The notes under the pieces are model-generated. The model was not told where the DNA came from, ran no database searches, and was given only the letters and a program-made list of their open reading frames with translations. A DNA stretch of 64,000 nucleotides from Cellulophaga baltica (GTDB lineage Bacteria > Bacteroidota > Bacteroidia > Flavobacteriales > Flavobacteriaceae). The stretch spans positions 25,177 to 89,176 of the forward strand of contig NZ_JAHKQN010000024.1 in NCBI RefSeq assembly GCF_018861125.1. Reading direction: 5' to 3'. Shown here piece by piece: positions 10,644 through 18,799 of the stretch (its first letter is position 1; every line of letters starts with the position of its first letter). The position numbers were made by a program, and so were the translations under genes.

Positions 10644-11462
10644 ATGGATTTAAATATAAAAGGAAAAACAGCTTTAATCACTGGAGGTGATTCTGGTATT
10701 GGTTTAGAATCAGCAAAATTTTTAGCCCGTGAAGGCGTAAATATCGTTTTATCTGATAGAGAAGGAAATAAAGATTTAGAAAATGCTGTTAAGCAGGTAG
10801 AAAAAGAATGTACAGGTAATGCTAAAGTTATGGGTATTCCTGCTGATATATCTAAAAACGACGAGGTATTAGCACTAGCATCTAAAATTGATACAGAATT
10901 TGGTGGTGCGCATATAATTTTTCACTCTGCAGGTGCTCGTGGTGCAGCAGGTGATTTTTTAGAATTAACTGATGACGACTGGTCTAAAACTATTGATGTT
11001 GATTTAATGGGTGCTGTACGTATAGCACGTGCGTTTATACCACAAATGCAAAAATTAAAATGGGGTAGAATGTTAATGGTTGCCTCAGAAAATGCTTTTC
11101 AACCATATGTGGAGGAAAGTCCATACAACGCTTGTAAAGCAGCAATTATAAACTTATCAAAATGTTTATCAAGAGGGTATTCTAAAGAGAATATTTTATT
11201 CAATACAATTTCACCGGCATTTATTGAAACGCCGATGACTGACGCTATGATGGAAGAATTGGCTGAAAAAAGAGATTGCACTGTTGAGGAAGCAGTACAA
11301 TGGTTTGTAAAAAATAATAGACCACATATTGCTATGCAACGTAGAGGGAAAACTGAAGAAGTTGCTTCAGTAATTGCATTTTTATGTTCAGAACATGCTA
11401 GTTATGTAAATGGAACAAATATAAGAGTTGATGGTGGTGCTGTAGAATCTGCTTTTGGATAG
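10644..11462 (+). CDS. Short-chain dehydrogenase/reductase (SDR family)
   Basis: A 272-residue cytoplasmic NAD(P)-dependent oxidoreductase of the classical SDR family. The Rossmann motif is TGGDSGIG (about residues 14-21). The catalytic Ser is in VASENAF and the YxxxK pair is YNACK (about residues 161-165). The usual NNAG motif is replaced by HSAG, a tolerated variant. The C-terminal NGTNIRVDGG is typical of the family. Substrate cannot be read from sequence. The neighbourhood contains galactose and uronate genes, so a sugar or sugar-acid substrate is plausible but unproven. It has its own promoter. Confidence 0.85.
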   Translation: MDLNIKGKTALITGGDSGIGLESAKFLAREGVNIVLSDREGNKDLENAVKQVEKECTGNAKVMGIPADISKNDEVLALASKIDTEFGGAHIIFHSAGARGAAGDFLELTDDDWSKTIDVDLMGAVRIARAFIPQMQKLKWGRMLMVASENAFQPYVEESPYNACKAAIINLSKCLSRGYSKENILFNTISPAFIETPMTDAMMEELAEKRDCTVEEAVQWFVKNNRPHIAMQRRGKTEEVASVIAFLCSEHASYVNGTNIRVDGGAVESAFG

Positions 11463-11465
11463 AAA

Positions 11466-11660
11466 TTAATCTATATAAGTATTGATTGAGCAGACAAGAT
11501 TACAATCTTTTATGAGCATTCTTTTAAAACCGACAGCAAGTTCTTGACTTTCAAAAATTAACGCTTCTGTAATGCTATCACTTAAAATAAGCTGTTTTAA
11601 GAGGTATTCAACAACATATTTATTGTCAGATGTTAACAGTACGTATTTTATGTTAGTCAA
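11466..11660 (-). CDS. Possible small protein, unknown function
   Basis: This 64-codon frame starts with TTG and ends 3 bp from the convergent dehydrogenase. The product looks protein-like: an amphipathic helical pattern (KYVVEYLLKQLILS), then mixed polar and hydrophobic residues ending in SINTYID. I do not recognise a family. In its favour, an exact TAnnTTTG box (TATATTTG read on the minus strand) lies at 11687-11694, giving a leader of about 20 bases. An in-frame stop just upstream excludes a longer version. Against it are the TTG start and small size. Confidence 0.4.
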   Translation of the reverse strand: MTNIKYVLLTSDNKYVVEYLLKQLILSDSITEALIFESQELAVGFKRMLIKDCNLVCSINTYID

Positions 11661-11686
11661 AGCCTTAAAACGTATTTAGTAATAGG

Positions 11687-11694
11687 CAAATATA
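11687..11694 (-). promoter_or_regulatory. Predicted minus-7 box for the small gene at 11466-11660
   Basis: Read on the minus strand this is TATATTTG, an exact TAnnTTTG match. The predicted start is near 11680. No clear TTTG upstream element was seen at the usual distance. Confidence 0.4.
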
Positions 11695-11752
11695 ACTAAC
11701 TCGTAAATAATACCTAACTTTTTATTTTAACTTTTGTTGAATGGTATTTTTA

Positions 11753-12772
11753 TTAGAGGAATGCTCTTAATCGCTCACAAGCTTGCTCTGCGGTAATGTC
11801 TCGTTGCGGTGTACCAAACATTTCATACCCAACCATAAATTTTTTCACTGTTGCACTACGTAATAAAGGAGGGTAAAAACTCATATGCCAATGCCAATGT
11901 TTGTTAGATTCATTGTTTGTAGGCGCTTGATGAATTCCACTTGAATATGGAAAAGAACACTCAAACAACTTATCATAAGCTTTTGTTATTTTTGAAATTG
12001 CATCAGCAAATGTATTAGCTTGTTTTTCTGACAATTCTGAAATTGACTTTAAATGCTGTTTTGGAGCTATCATCGTCTCAAAAGGCCAAACAGCCCAGTA
12101 AGGAGTCAACACCAAAAAATCTTCATTTTCATATACAATTCTTTCCTGTTTTTGTAGCTCTTGAATTAAATAATCACCCAACAAACTAGTTTTTTTGTTC
12201 TTATAATATTCAAGTTGATGACTGTCTTTTTTTTGAACTTCATTTGGTAAAGTAGACTGACTCCATATTTGACCATGAGGATGCGGATTACTACACCCCA
12301 TTACGGCACCTTTGTTTTCAAATATCTGTACGTAATTAATATGTTCATTAGCGCCTAAAAGTTGGTATTCTTTTTGCCATGTTTGCACCACTTTTTCAAT
12401 TGCGAAGACACTCATATCCGCTAAACTTTTTGAATGATTAGGACTAAAGCAAATTACCTTGCAAATACCCTTTTCGCTTTCTGCTTTAAATAAACCATCT
12501 TCTATTTCAAATGTTTTAGAGTCTTTTTGCAATGCAGCAAAATCATTCGTAAAAACGAATACATCATCATAATTAGGATTCACTTCACCATTGATTCTGG
12601 TATTTCCAGCACATAAATAACAATTTGGATCGTAACTATGCCTTTTCTCGTTTGATATAGTCTCTTTTTGACCTTGCCATGGGCGTTTTGCTCTGTGTGG
12701 AGAAACTAAAACCCACTCCCCCGTTAGTATATTAAATCGCTTATGTGAATAATCTTGTAAATCAGTATTCAT
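11753..12772 (-). CDS. galT: Galactose-1-phosphate uridylyltransferase
   Basis: A Leloir-pathway enzyme that exchanges UMP between UDP-glucose and galactose-1-phosphate in the cytoplasm. The 339-residue length matches GalT. Visible signatures are RFNILTGEWVLVSPHRAKRPW near the N-terminus and CYLCAGNTR with a CxxC metal site. The active-site motif is NPHPHGQIW (nucleophilic His in HPH), and the C-terminal HWHWHMSFYPP is also present. It lies 18 bp after galK on the same strand, so the two form an operon. No galE or galM is in the window. Confidence 0.97.
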   Translation of the reverse strand: MNTDLQDYSHKRFNILTGEWVLVSPHRAKRPWQGQKETISNEKRHSYDPNCYLCAGNTRINGEVNPNYDDVFVFTNDFAALQKDSKTFEIEDGLFKAESEKGICKVICFSPNHSKSLADMSVFAIEKVVQTWQKEYQLLGANEHINYVQIFENKGAVMGCSNPHPHGQIWSQSTLPNEVQKKDSHQLEYYKNKKTSLLGDYLIQELQKQERIVYENEDFLVLTPYWAVWPFETMIAPKQHLKSISELSEKQANTFADAISKITKAYDKLFECSFPYSSGIHQAPTNNESNKHWHWHMSFYPPLLRSATVKKFMVGYEMFGTPQRDITAEQACERLRAFL

Positions 12773-12790
12773 TGTATAATTATTGATTTA

Positions 12791-13942
12791 TTATAAATTT
12801 ATTAAGTGAGTTCCTTTAGATAATTTTACACTGTAAAAACTACAATCTTTTTCAAACACATTCTTAAAAGCATCTGCTATATATGATTTAAATAAAGGTA
12901 TTTCAGTATTCAGAATTAAATTAATAGTACAACCACCAAAACCACCACCCATCATACGAGCGCCTAAAATATTATTATTCCCTTTTGTTTTATCCACTAA
13001 ATAATCTAGTTCTTTACAACTAACTTTGTATTGTAAACTCAACCCTTTGTGAGATTGATAAAGTAACTCTCCAAGTGTATTTAAATCACGCTTCGCTATT
13101 GCTTTTGAAAACAATTGAACACGATTATTTTCCTCTATAATATATAAAGCTTTTTGATAATCTTCTTCTGAAAGTTTATTTTTAATACGATTTAAATCTT
13201 CTATAGTAGCATCTCGTAAGGCATCAACATTTAATATTTGAGCTACATTTTCACAAACCTGTCTCCTATCATTATATGCACTTTCTGCCAATTCGTGTTT
13301 TACGTTTGAATTTATTAAAAGAAGTTCATACTCTTTAAAATCTATCTCAAAAGTAGAAGAATCTATATACCTACAATCAAGTAATAAGGCACTATTTTCA
13401 ACACCAAACATACTAGCATATTGATCCATAATTCCACATTTTACAGCAGCATAATTATGCTCTGCTTTTTGAGAAATTAAAATCATTTCTTTTTTTGAAA
13501 GTTGCAAATTATACAACTCATTTAAAGCATAAACTACACTATTCTCCAACGCTGCAGAAGATGATAAGCCTGCTCCACTAGGAATATCACCTGAGAATAA
13601 TATATCAAAATTACCAAGCTTAAATCCTTTTTTTATAATTTCAGCAACTACACCTAAAATATAATTACGCCAATTACCATTTTGAATTGTTGAAATACTA
13701 TTTAAATTAAACTCATACAATTCATTCATATCATTAGCGAAAACTTGACATGAACCATTATCACTCTTCTGAATAGCTAAATAAATACCTTTATTAATAG
13801 CTGCAGGAAAAACAAAACCGTCATTATAATCCGTATGCTCACCTATTAAGTTTATTCTACCTGGAGAAAAAATTAAAATGGGTTCATTCGTAAATCTTTC
13901 TTGAAAATCTTCTTGAACTTTTACAATTAATTTTTTATCCAT
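12791..13942 (-). CDS. galK: Galactokinase
   Basis: Phosphorylates galactose at C1 with ATP, the first committed Leloir step. The 383-residue GHMP-family kinase shows all three signatures. These are the galactokinase motif GRINLIGEHTDYNDG (about residues 28-42), the ATP-binding GHMP motif PSGAGLSSSAALE (about 121-133), and the C-terminal glycine-rich GARMMGGGFGGCTI. It is the first gene of a galK-galT operon. Upstream at about 14030 is a near-match to the TAnnTTTG box (GATATTTG), so the promoter is uncertain. Confidence 0.97.
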   Translation of the reverse strand: MDKKLIVKVQEDFQERFTNEPILIFSPGRINLIGEHTDYNDGFVFPAAINKGIYLAIQKSDNGSCQVFANDMNELYEFNLNSISTIQNGNWRNYILGVVAEIIKKGFKLGNFDILFSGDIPSGAGLSSSAALENSVVYALNELYNLQLSKKEMILISQKAEHNYAAVKCGIMDQYASMFGVENSALLLDCRYIDSSTFEIDFKEYELLLINSNVKHELAESAYNDRRQVCENVAQILNVDALRDATIEDLNRIKNKLSEEDYQKALYIIEENNRVQLFSKAIAKRDLNTLGELLYQSHKGLSLQYKVSCKELDYLVDKTKGNNNILGARMMGGGFGGCTINLILNTEIPLFKSYIADAFKNVFEKDCSFYSVKLSKGTHLINL

Positions 13943-14121
13943 TTTACTGCTACTATAAAATTAAAATTATACGATAGTACTTGAATAGTGTAGCAAATAT
14001 CTAAATTATAAATAGTAGAGACTAATAGAATATTTTATTTTTTCATTGTTAATAATTTATTGCACATGCATAGCATATAAACCTACGAGTGCTATTATTT
14101 TTACACACTTTTGAAAAAAAT

Positions 14122-14478
14122 ATGGAACTACTTAAAGTTGGAGATAAAGTTTATAATACAAAACAAAATGGGTTTAATGATTTTGTCCGCTATTCTTTTT
14201 CTGAAGTTGTTAGAGTTACAAAAACTTTAGCTGTTTTAAAAAATGGAATACGCTTAGTAAACCGTCCTGAAATCTCTTATATAACTGAGTCAATTGGATT
14301 TTCTGTATCAAGACAAAGAGGTGTTCATTGGCACTTGGTTTCATTACAAGCTATAAGAAACGCACAAATTGAAAATGAAAAAATTAGAGCTCACGATTGG
14401 TTTGAATCTAAAGAATTCTCTTTAAAAGAAAAGCAATTTATCTATAAAATGTTTAAAGATTTAAAAGATAAGAACTAA
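14122..14478 (+). CDS. Conserved small protein, unknown function
   Basis: A 118-residue soluble protein starting MELLKVGDKVYNTKQNGFN. I chose this ATG over an upstream ATG (14089) because the extra 11 residues look like untranslated leader. The N-terminal 60 residues resemble a small beta-barrel (KVGDKVYN... VTKTLAVLKNGIRLVNRP). The C-terminal half is helical and charged. No catalytic motif, signal peptide or membrane segment is seen. It sits between the divergent galK and an SDR gene 64 bp downstream, which gives no clear hint of function. Confidence 0.65.
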   Translation: MELLKVGDKVYNTKQNGFNDFVRYSFSEVVRVTKTLAVLKNGIRLVNRPEISYITESIGFSVSRQRGVHWHLVSLQAIRNAQIENEKIRAHDWFESKEFSLKEKQFIYKMFKDLKDKN

Positions 14479-14542
14479 TATTTTTTTTGCTAAAACACAA
14501 AAGGTTATTTTTATAAAGCATAAGGTTAAAAATTACAAAAAA

Positions 14543-15337
14543 ATGGGTGTTACTTTATTTAATTTATCAGGAAAAATTGCTTTGGTAACAGGTAGTACTC
14601 ATGGTTTAGGTATGGCTATGGCCAAAGGCTTAGGTAAAGCTGGAGCAACTCTTATTATAAATGGAAATTCGTCACAAGAAAAAATTGAAAAAGCATTAGA
14701 AACTTATAAGTCTGAAGGTATAAAAGCTTATGGGTATAAATTTGATGTTACTGATGAGAAAGAAGTAATAGAAGCTATCACTAAAATTGAAAAAGAAGTT
14801 GGTGCTATTGATATTTTAGTGAATAATGCCGGGATTATTAAACGTGTACCATTAGAAGAGATGGATGTTAATGATTTCAAACAAGTTGTTGATGTTGATT
14901 TAGTGAGTCCTTTCATTGTATCTAAACATGTAGTAAAGGGTATGATATTACGAAAAAACGGTAAAATCATAAATATTTGCTCTATGATGAGTGAACTAGG
15001 TCGTAATACAGTTGGCGCTTATGCTGCCGCAAAAGGCGGTTTAAAAATGCTTACTCAAAACATGGCTACAGAATGGGCTAAACATAACATACAAACTAAT
15101 GGAATTGGACCTGGTTATTTTGCAACTTCACAAACAGCTCCTATTCGTGTTGACGGACATCCTTTTAATGATTTTATTGTAGGCAGAACTCCTGCTGGTA
15201 AATGGGGTGATCCTGACGATTTACAAGGTGCTGCTATATTCTTAGCATCAGAAGCTAGTAATTTTGTAAACGGACAAGTAATTTATGTTGATGGTGGCAT
15301 ATTGGCAACTATAGGTAAACCATCTAACGAAGATTAA
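14543..15337 (+). CDS. SDR oxidoreductase, gluconate 5-dehydrogenase / KduD-like
   Basis: A 264-residue classical SDR resembling gluconate 5-dehydrogenase and the 2-dehydro-3-deoxy-gluconate 5-dehydrogenase (KduD) group. Motifs: TGSTHGLG cofactor loop (about residues 17-24), NNAG (about 94-97), catalytic Ser in NICSMMS, YAAAK (about 160-164), and FVNGQVIYVDGG near the C-terminus. A role in keto-sugar-acid metabolism fits the uronate genes 10 kb away, but the exact substrate is inferred. Its stop codon directly abuts the stop of the convergent response regulator. Confidence 0.8.
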   Translation: MGVTLFNLSGKIALVTGSTHGLGMAMAKGLGKAGATLIINGNSSQEKIEKALETYKSEGIKAYGYKFDVTDEKEVIEAITKIEKEVGAIDILVNNAGIIKRVPLEEMDVNDFKQVVDVDLVSPFIVSKHVVKGMILRKNGKIINICSMMSELGRNTVGAYAAAKGGLKMLTQNMATEWAKHNIQTNGIGPGYFATSQTAPIRVDGHPFNDFIVGRTPAGKWGDPDDLQGAAIFLASEASNFVNGQVIYVDGGILATIGKPSNED

Positions 15338-16063
15338 TTACAACCCAAGAGCAGAGAAAAATTCTGCTTTATGGCTATCACCTATCGGAATACGAACATC
15401 GTTAATTACAATTCTATTACGTTGTACAGTTTTTATTGAATTTACATTTACAACATATGATTTATGAACTCTTAAAAATTGATCTGAAGGTAATTTATCT
15501 AAAATCTCTTTAAAGTTCATTAATGTTAAGATCGTTTTATTGGTATTTAAGATGTGAATTTTTAAATAGTCTTTTAAACCTTGAATGTATTCAATTTCGT
15601 CTAAGTTTATTTTAATACTCTCGTATTCTGCTTTAACAAAAATGAATTTTTTGGGTTCACTAATTTCTCCAATAGAAGGAAATACATTACCCTCCATAGG
15701 TTTATCTTTTTTAGATAAAAATTCCTTAGCTCTAGAAACTGCTTTTATAAAACGATGATAAGGTATAGGCTTTACTAAATAATCTACCGCATTTAAATCA
15801 AAACCTTCTACGGCATATTGAGAATAGGCTGTAGTAAATATAAATAAAGGCCTATTATCTAATGACGTTATAAAATCTATACCACTAATTTGTGGCATTT
15901 GAATATCACAAAAAATAAGATCCACTTTAGACTCTTTTATAACTGAAATTGCATCTAAAGGATTTGTAAAAGTCCCTACAACATCAACAAAATCAAGCTT
16001 ACTACAATATTCTTCAATAATATCAATCGCCAAAGGCTCGTCATCAATTATAATACACTTCAT
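15338..16063 (-). CDS. LytTR-family response regulator
   Basis: A 241-residue cytoplasmic response regulator. The receiver domain (residues 1 to about 120) has the acidic pocket DDEP and the phospho-acceptor D53 in FCDIQMP. The C-terminal LytTR DNA-binding domain (about 135-241) has the typical YIQGLKDYLKIH and FLRVHKSYVVN segments. It lies 3 bp after its cognate LytS-type histidine kinase, so they form a two-component system. The DUF4907 gene and kelch lipoprotein upstream on the same strand suggest envelope-related targets. The stimulus is unknown. Confidence 0.93.
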   Translation of the reverse strand: MKCIIIDDEPLAIDIIEEYCSKLDFVDVVGTFTNPLDAISVIKESKVDLIFCDIQMPQISGIDFITSLDNRPLFIFTTAYSQYAVEGFDLNAVDYLVKPIPYHRFIKAVSRAKEFLSKKDKPMEGNVFPSIGEISEPKKFIFVKAEYESIKINLDEIEYIQGLKDYLKIHILNTNKTILTLMNFKEILDKLPSDQFLRVHKSYVVNVNSIKTVQRNRIVINDVRIPIGDSHKAEFFSALGL

Positions 16064-16066
16064 TTC

Positions 16067-17095
16067 TTAAATTTTAATAGTAAGTCTAACACAATAACTT
16101 TCTCCATCATTTTCTACGATTAAATCATGAGAGTCTGGATACAATAAATTTAGTCTATTTCTAACATTTTGAAGCCCTACACCAGAACTATCTTCTTCTT
16201 TTTTAAAAGAACCAATTTTATTAATGATTATAAAATGAATTGCATTAGGAAAAATAGTCAGATTAATCTTAACGTTAGTGATACCTTTAAAATCAGTCCC
16301 GTATTTAAAAGCGTTTTCAATAAATGAAATAAACAATAAAGGTGGCATTGCTACCCTACTATGCTCTCCTGAAATTTTTAAAATAACATTCTTACTATCT
16401 GACAAACGTAAACGCTGTAATTGAACATAATTTTTAATGTATTCAATTTCACGGGTTAAAAGCACTAAATCCTTATCTGCTTCATACAACATATAACGCA
16501 TTAGTTCAGATAAATTTATAATCGCTTCAGAAGCTTTATCTGATTTTTTAACTGAAAGTGAATAAATTGCATTTAATGAATTAAATAAAAAATGTGGATT
16601 TAACTGTGTTTTTAAAAACTGTAATTCTGAATTTACTTTTTCGTTTTCAATTACTTTACGTAAATCTTCATTTTTATTCCATTCTATATAAATACGTAAA
16701 AGAGAACTCACTATAAAAGGAATACCCAAAGTAATAGCAGACATAAAAATTTTTCTAAATTCACGTTGTTCTACACTATAGGTATTGTCAGGAAGTAAAT
16801 GATTAAAATCTGCAAAAAAGTTTTTCGCAATAATGTCCATTAAAATAATAAAACTTCCAATTAATAGAACAACAATAGTTATGTATAACCAAGTTTTCTT
16901 TTTTAATAGAACCTTAGGTATTAAATAGTAATAATTAAAATAGAAAAAAATGGTAGCTAAAAAAAGTCTTAAATATAAATCAGGAGGAACAAGTCTACCT
17001 TCACTAACAAACGGATACAATAACAAACCGTAAAACAAAATCCATAAAAATATGTGGATAAGTGTTTGCCATATGTTAGTTTTTTTTATTAGCAT
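16067..17095 (-). CDS. LytS-type sensor histidine kinase (His_kinase family)
   Basis: A 342-residue membrane sensor kinase. Four hydrophobic segments lie at about residues 10-30, 41-60, 68-90 and 117-135. A coiled linker precedes the His_kinase domain, with the phospho-acceptor H168 in QLNPHFLFNSLNAIYSL. A GHKL ATPase follows, with FIENAFKYG as the N-box and SGVGLQNVRNRL as the G-box. This architecture pairs with LytTR regulators, and that gene follows 3 bp downstream. There is no large periplasmic domain, so sensing is probably within the membrane or through a partner protein. Confidence 0.92.
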   Translation of the reverse strand: MLIKKTNIWQTLIHIFLWILFYGLLLYPFVSEGRLVPPDLYLRLFLATIFFYFNYYYLIPKVLLKKKTWLYITIVVLLIGSFIILMDIIAKNFFADFNHLLPDNTYSVEQREFRKIFMSAITLGIPFIVSSLLRIYIEWNKNEDLRKVIENEKVNSELQFLKTQLNPHFLFNSLNAIYSLSVKKSDKASEAIINLSELMRYMLYEADKDLVLLTREIEYIKNYVQLQRLRLSDSKNVILKISGEHSRVAMPPLLFISFIENAFKYGTDFKGITNVKINLTIFPNAIHFIIINKIGSFKKEEDSSGVGLQNVRNRLNLLYPDSHDLIVENDGESYCVRLTIKI

Positions 17096-17103
17096 TTATA
17101 CTA

Positions 17104-17457
17104 TTATTCCTTAGAAATATCAATATTTAATTCAGAAAGTTCCTCTATAGTTACAAAAGGATTTTTTTTAGTTTTCAATTTATTTTCAACTAATTTTCCA
17201 ATTAACAAAGCTTCTTCTTCTGTTTTAAAAGGAATATTACCTTGAACTGCAGGAATAATACTTTGCTTAATAAGCACTTTATTATTAGCTTTTATTATAT
17301 AGCCATATCCATTTTCAACTTCAAAAACTTCAGTAGTTGTAGGAACTTTAGAAATTTCAGTTTGCGTTTCAACAGGCTTAGTTGATAAGTACATTACAAG
17401 AAAAATTACACCTACTAATAATAGAACTCCTAAAAGGATTTTCTTTATATTTTTCAT
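17104..17457 (-). CDS. DUF4907-type membrane-anchored protein
   Basis: A 117-residue protein with an N-terminal transmembrane or signal segment (about residues 6-24) and a small periplasmic domain. That domain contains YGYIIKANNKVLIKQSIIPAVQG and a segment on processing of lysine-rich helices, which I recognise as the DUF4907 family. Biochemical function is unknown. It lies 8 bp upstream of the LytS kinase, so it is translated with the two-component system and could be its accessory or sensory subunit (inference). A hairpin separates it from the upstream kelch gene. Confidence 0.75.
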   Translation of the reverse strand: MKNIKKILLGVLLLVGVIFLVMYLSTKPVETQTEISKVPTTTEVFEVENGYGYIIKANNKVLIKQSIIPAVQGNIPFKTEEEALLIGKLVENKLKTKKNPFVTIEELSELNIDISKE

Positions 17458-17478
17458 AAAAGAAAACGTATTAAAGAT

Positions 17479-17512
17479 AAAATAGGCCTGCGTTTTAAGA
17501 CAGGCCTATTTT
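17479..17512 (-). terminator. Hairpin between the kelch and DUF4907 genes
   Basis: A perfect 12-bp inverted repeat (AAAATAGGCCTG paired with CAGGCCTATTTT) with a 10-base loop. On the minus strand it follows the kelch gene. The T-run after it is interrupted, so it may be a partial terminator or processing site rather than a complete stop. Confidence 0.65.
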
Positions 17513-17562
17513 ATTATAATTTGAAATATATTTTTATATTAATCATGAAACAATATCATGAA

Positions 17563-18561
17563 TTAATCTTCGTCATCATATTCATCAAAAGGAAAGAATT
17601 CATCTAAATCATCAAGGTATAAGGTACCTGATTTTCCTAGTCCAACAAAAGCTCTACTACCATTAGTAAATGCTACAGCACCTTCTCTAGATGTACCTTC
17701 AAAACTAGTTTTATCATCCCAAGTATCATCAGAAGGGTCATATTCCCATACACTTGTCGTAGCACCACTTCTATCTCCAGTAGCTATATAACCATAACCG
17801 TTTAAATTAAATGCAACAGCATTATCTCTTGTTATAGCATAATCATCTTCTTCATCTAATTCTAATAATTCAGTCCATGTTTCTGTAGAAGGATCAAAAT
17901 ACCAAAAATCAGTAGGGTAAGAACCACTAGAAATACCTGTGCCTAAATATACTAGATCATTAATTGTAAAAGTTACAGCATTAACTCTTTTATCTCCACC
18001 AAAACCTTCTAATTCAGCCCAAGTATCAGTACCAGGTGTATATTTCCAAAAATCTTTTAAATCGTTATCACCATCATTACCAGTACCAAAATATCCTGCA
18101 CCATTAATACCAAAAGCTACAGCTCCTCTACGTGCTTCAGTTTCTGGTAAACTTGCAATTTGAGTCCAAGTATTTGTACCTGTATTATAAGAGTAAAAAT
18201 CATATAATTCATATTCTGTTTCATTATATCCAGAACCAATATACCCAGTTCCGTCTACTTGAAAACCGGCAGCAGAACTTCTTTCACTTCCTAAAAAATC
18301 AGCTTTTTGAGACCAAAAGTTACCAGCAAAGTCATATGACCAAAAAGAATTTAGATAATCATCTCCATCGTAACCAGCACCAATGTAACCTACATCATTA
18401 ATTGTAAAGTATGCAGTACCACTTCTAGGACTACCATCAAACGTAGACATATCTACCCAGTTACCATCATCATCATCATCATCATTTGAACAACTAGTTA
18501 ATAAAAGAGTAGCCATAAAAAACAATGACAGTATTCTAAATCGATATTCTATTTTTTTCAT
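17563..18561 (-). CDS. Kelch-repeat lipoprotein
   Basis: A predicted surface or periplasmic lipoprotein of 332 residues folding as a six-bladed beta-propeller. I chose the ATG at 18561 (MKKIEYRF) because it gives a clean lipoprotein signal with LLLTSC, followed at once by six Asp residues, an acidic stretch near the lipid anchor. Six kelch repeats are visible, each with a G-Y-x-G-x-G core (GYIGAGYD, GYIGSGYN, GYFGTGND, VYLGTGIS, GYIATGDR, AFVGLGKS), followed by W-x-Y-D-P segments. The C-terminus is acidic and ends YDDED, the same five residues as the divergent DUF4270 protein. Ligand unknown. An exact minus-7 box lies upstream. Confidence 0.85.
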   Translation of the reverse strand: MKKIEYRFRILSLFFMATLLLTSCSNDDDDDDGNWVDMSTFDGSPRSGTAYFTINDVGYIGAGYDGDDYLNSFWSYDFAGNFWSQKADFLGSERSSAAGFQVDGTGYIGSGYNETEYELYDFYSYNTGTNTWTQIASLPETEARRGAVAFGINGAGYFGTGNDGDNDLKDFWKYTPGTDTWAELEGFGGDKRVNAVTFTINDLVYLGTGISSGSYPTDFWYFDPSTETWTELLELDEEDDYAITRDNAVAFNLNGYGYIATGDRSGATTSVWEYDPSDDTWDDKTSFEGTSREGAVAFTNGSRAFVGLGKSGTLYLDDLDEFFPFDEYDDED

Positions 18562-18593
18562 ACGAAATTCTTTTTGTGTTTTTATAAGAAATA

Positions 18594-18601
18594 CAAAATT
18601 A
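18594..18601 (-). promoter_or_regulatory. Predicted minus-7 box of the kelch gene
   Basis: Read on the minus strand this is TAATTTTG, an exact TAnnTTTG match. It predicts a start near 18587 and a leader of about 26 bases before the ATG at 18561. This supports the shorter start for the kelch gene. Confidence 0.5.
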
Positions 18602-18731
18602 CTTAGCGTGTTGCCGTATAGGAAACAGAATAGATAAAACAACATATTTAACATATCAACTAGCAAATTTAATCGACCAACAAGACTTTAGTTTTTATAT
18701 TTAAAATTTAGGTATTTGTCTAAAAAAAATA

Positions 18732-18739
18732 TAGTTTTG
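18732..18739 (+). promoter_or_regulatory. Predicted minus-7 box of the DUF4270 gene
   Basis: TAGTTTTG, an exact TAnnTTTG match, with a predicted start near 18746 and a leader of about 54 bases. A hairpin lies at the very start of this leader. Confidence 0.5.
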
Positions 18740-18748
18740 TCTATTCGG

Positions 18749-18768
18749 GTCTACACATTAATGTAGAC
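18749..18768 (+). promoter_or_regulatory. 5'-leader stem-loop or operator of the DUF4270 gene
   Basis: A perfect 7-bp inverted repeat (GTCTACA / TGTAGAC) with a 6-base CATTAA loop, placed within a few bases of the predicted transcription start. It could be an mRNA 5' stem-loop or a protein-binding palindrome. Confidence 0.5.
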
Positions 18769-18799
18769 TCTTATACTTTTATTGAATAAAATTATTTAC

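Noticed and set aside
18132-18401. 89-codon plus-strand frame
   Set aside because: It is antisense to the kelch gene and of biased composition, rich in His, Gln and Asn; a shadow.
17563-18666. Longer kelch start with 35 extra residues
   Set aside because: The extension puts a second hydrophobic stretch before a complete lipoprotein signal, and the promoter box at 18594-18601 lies inside it.
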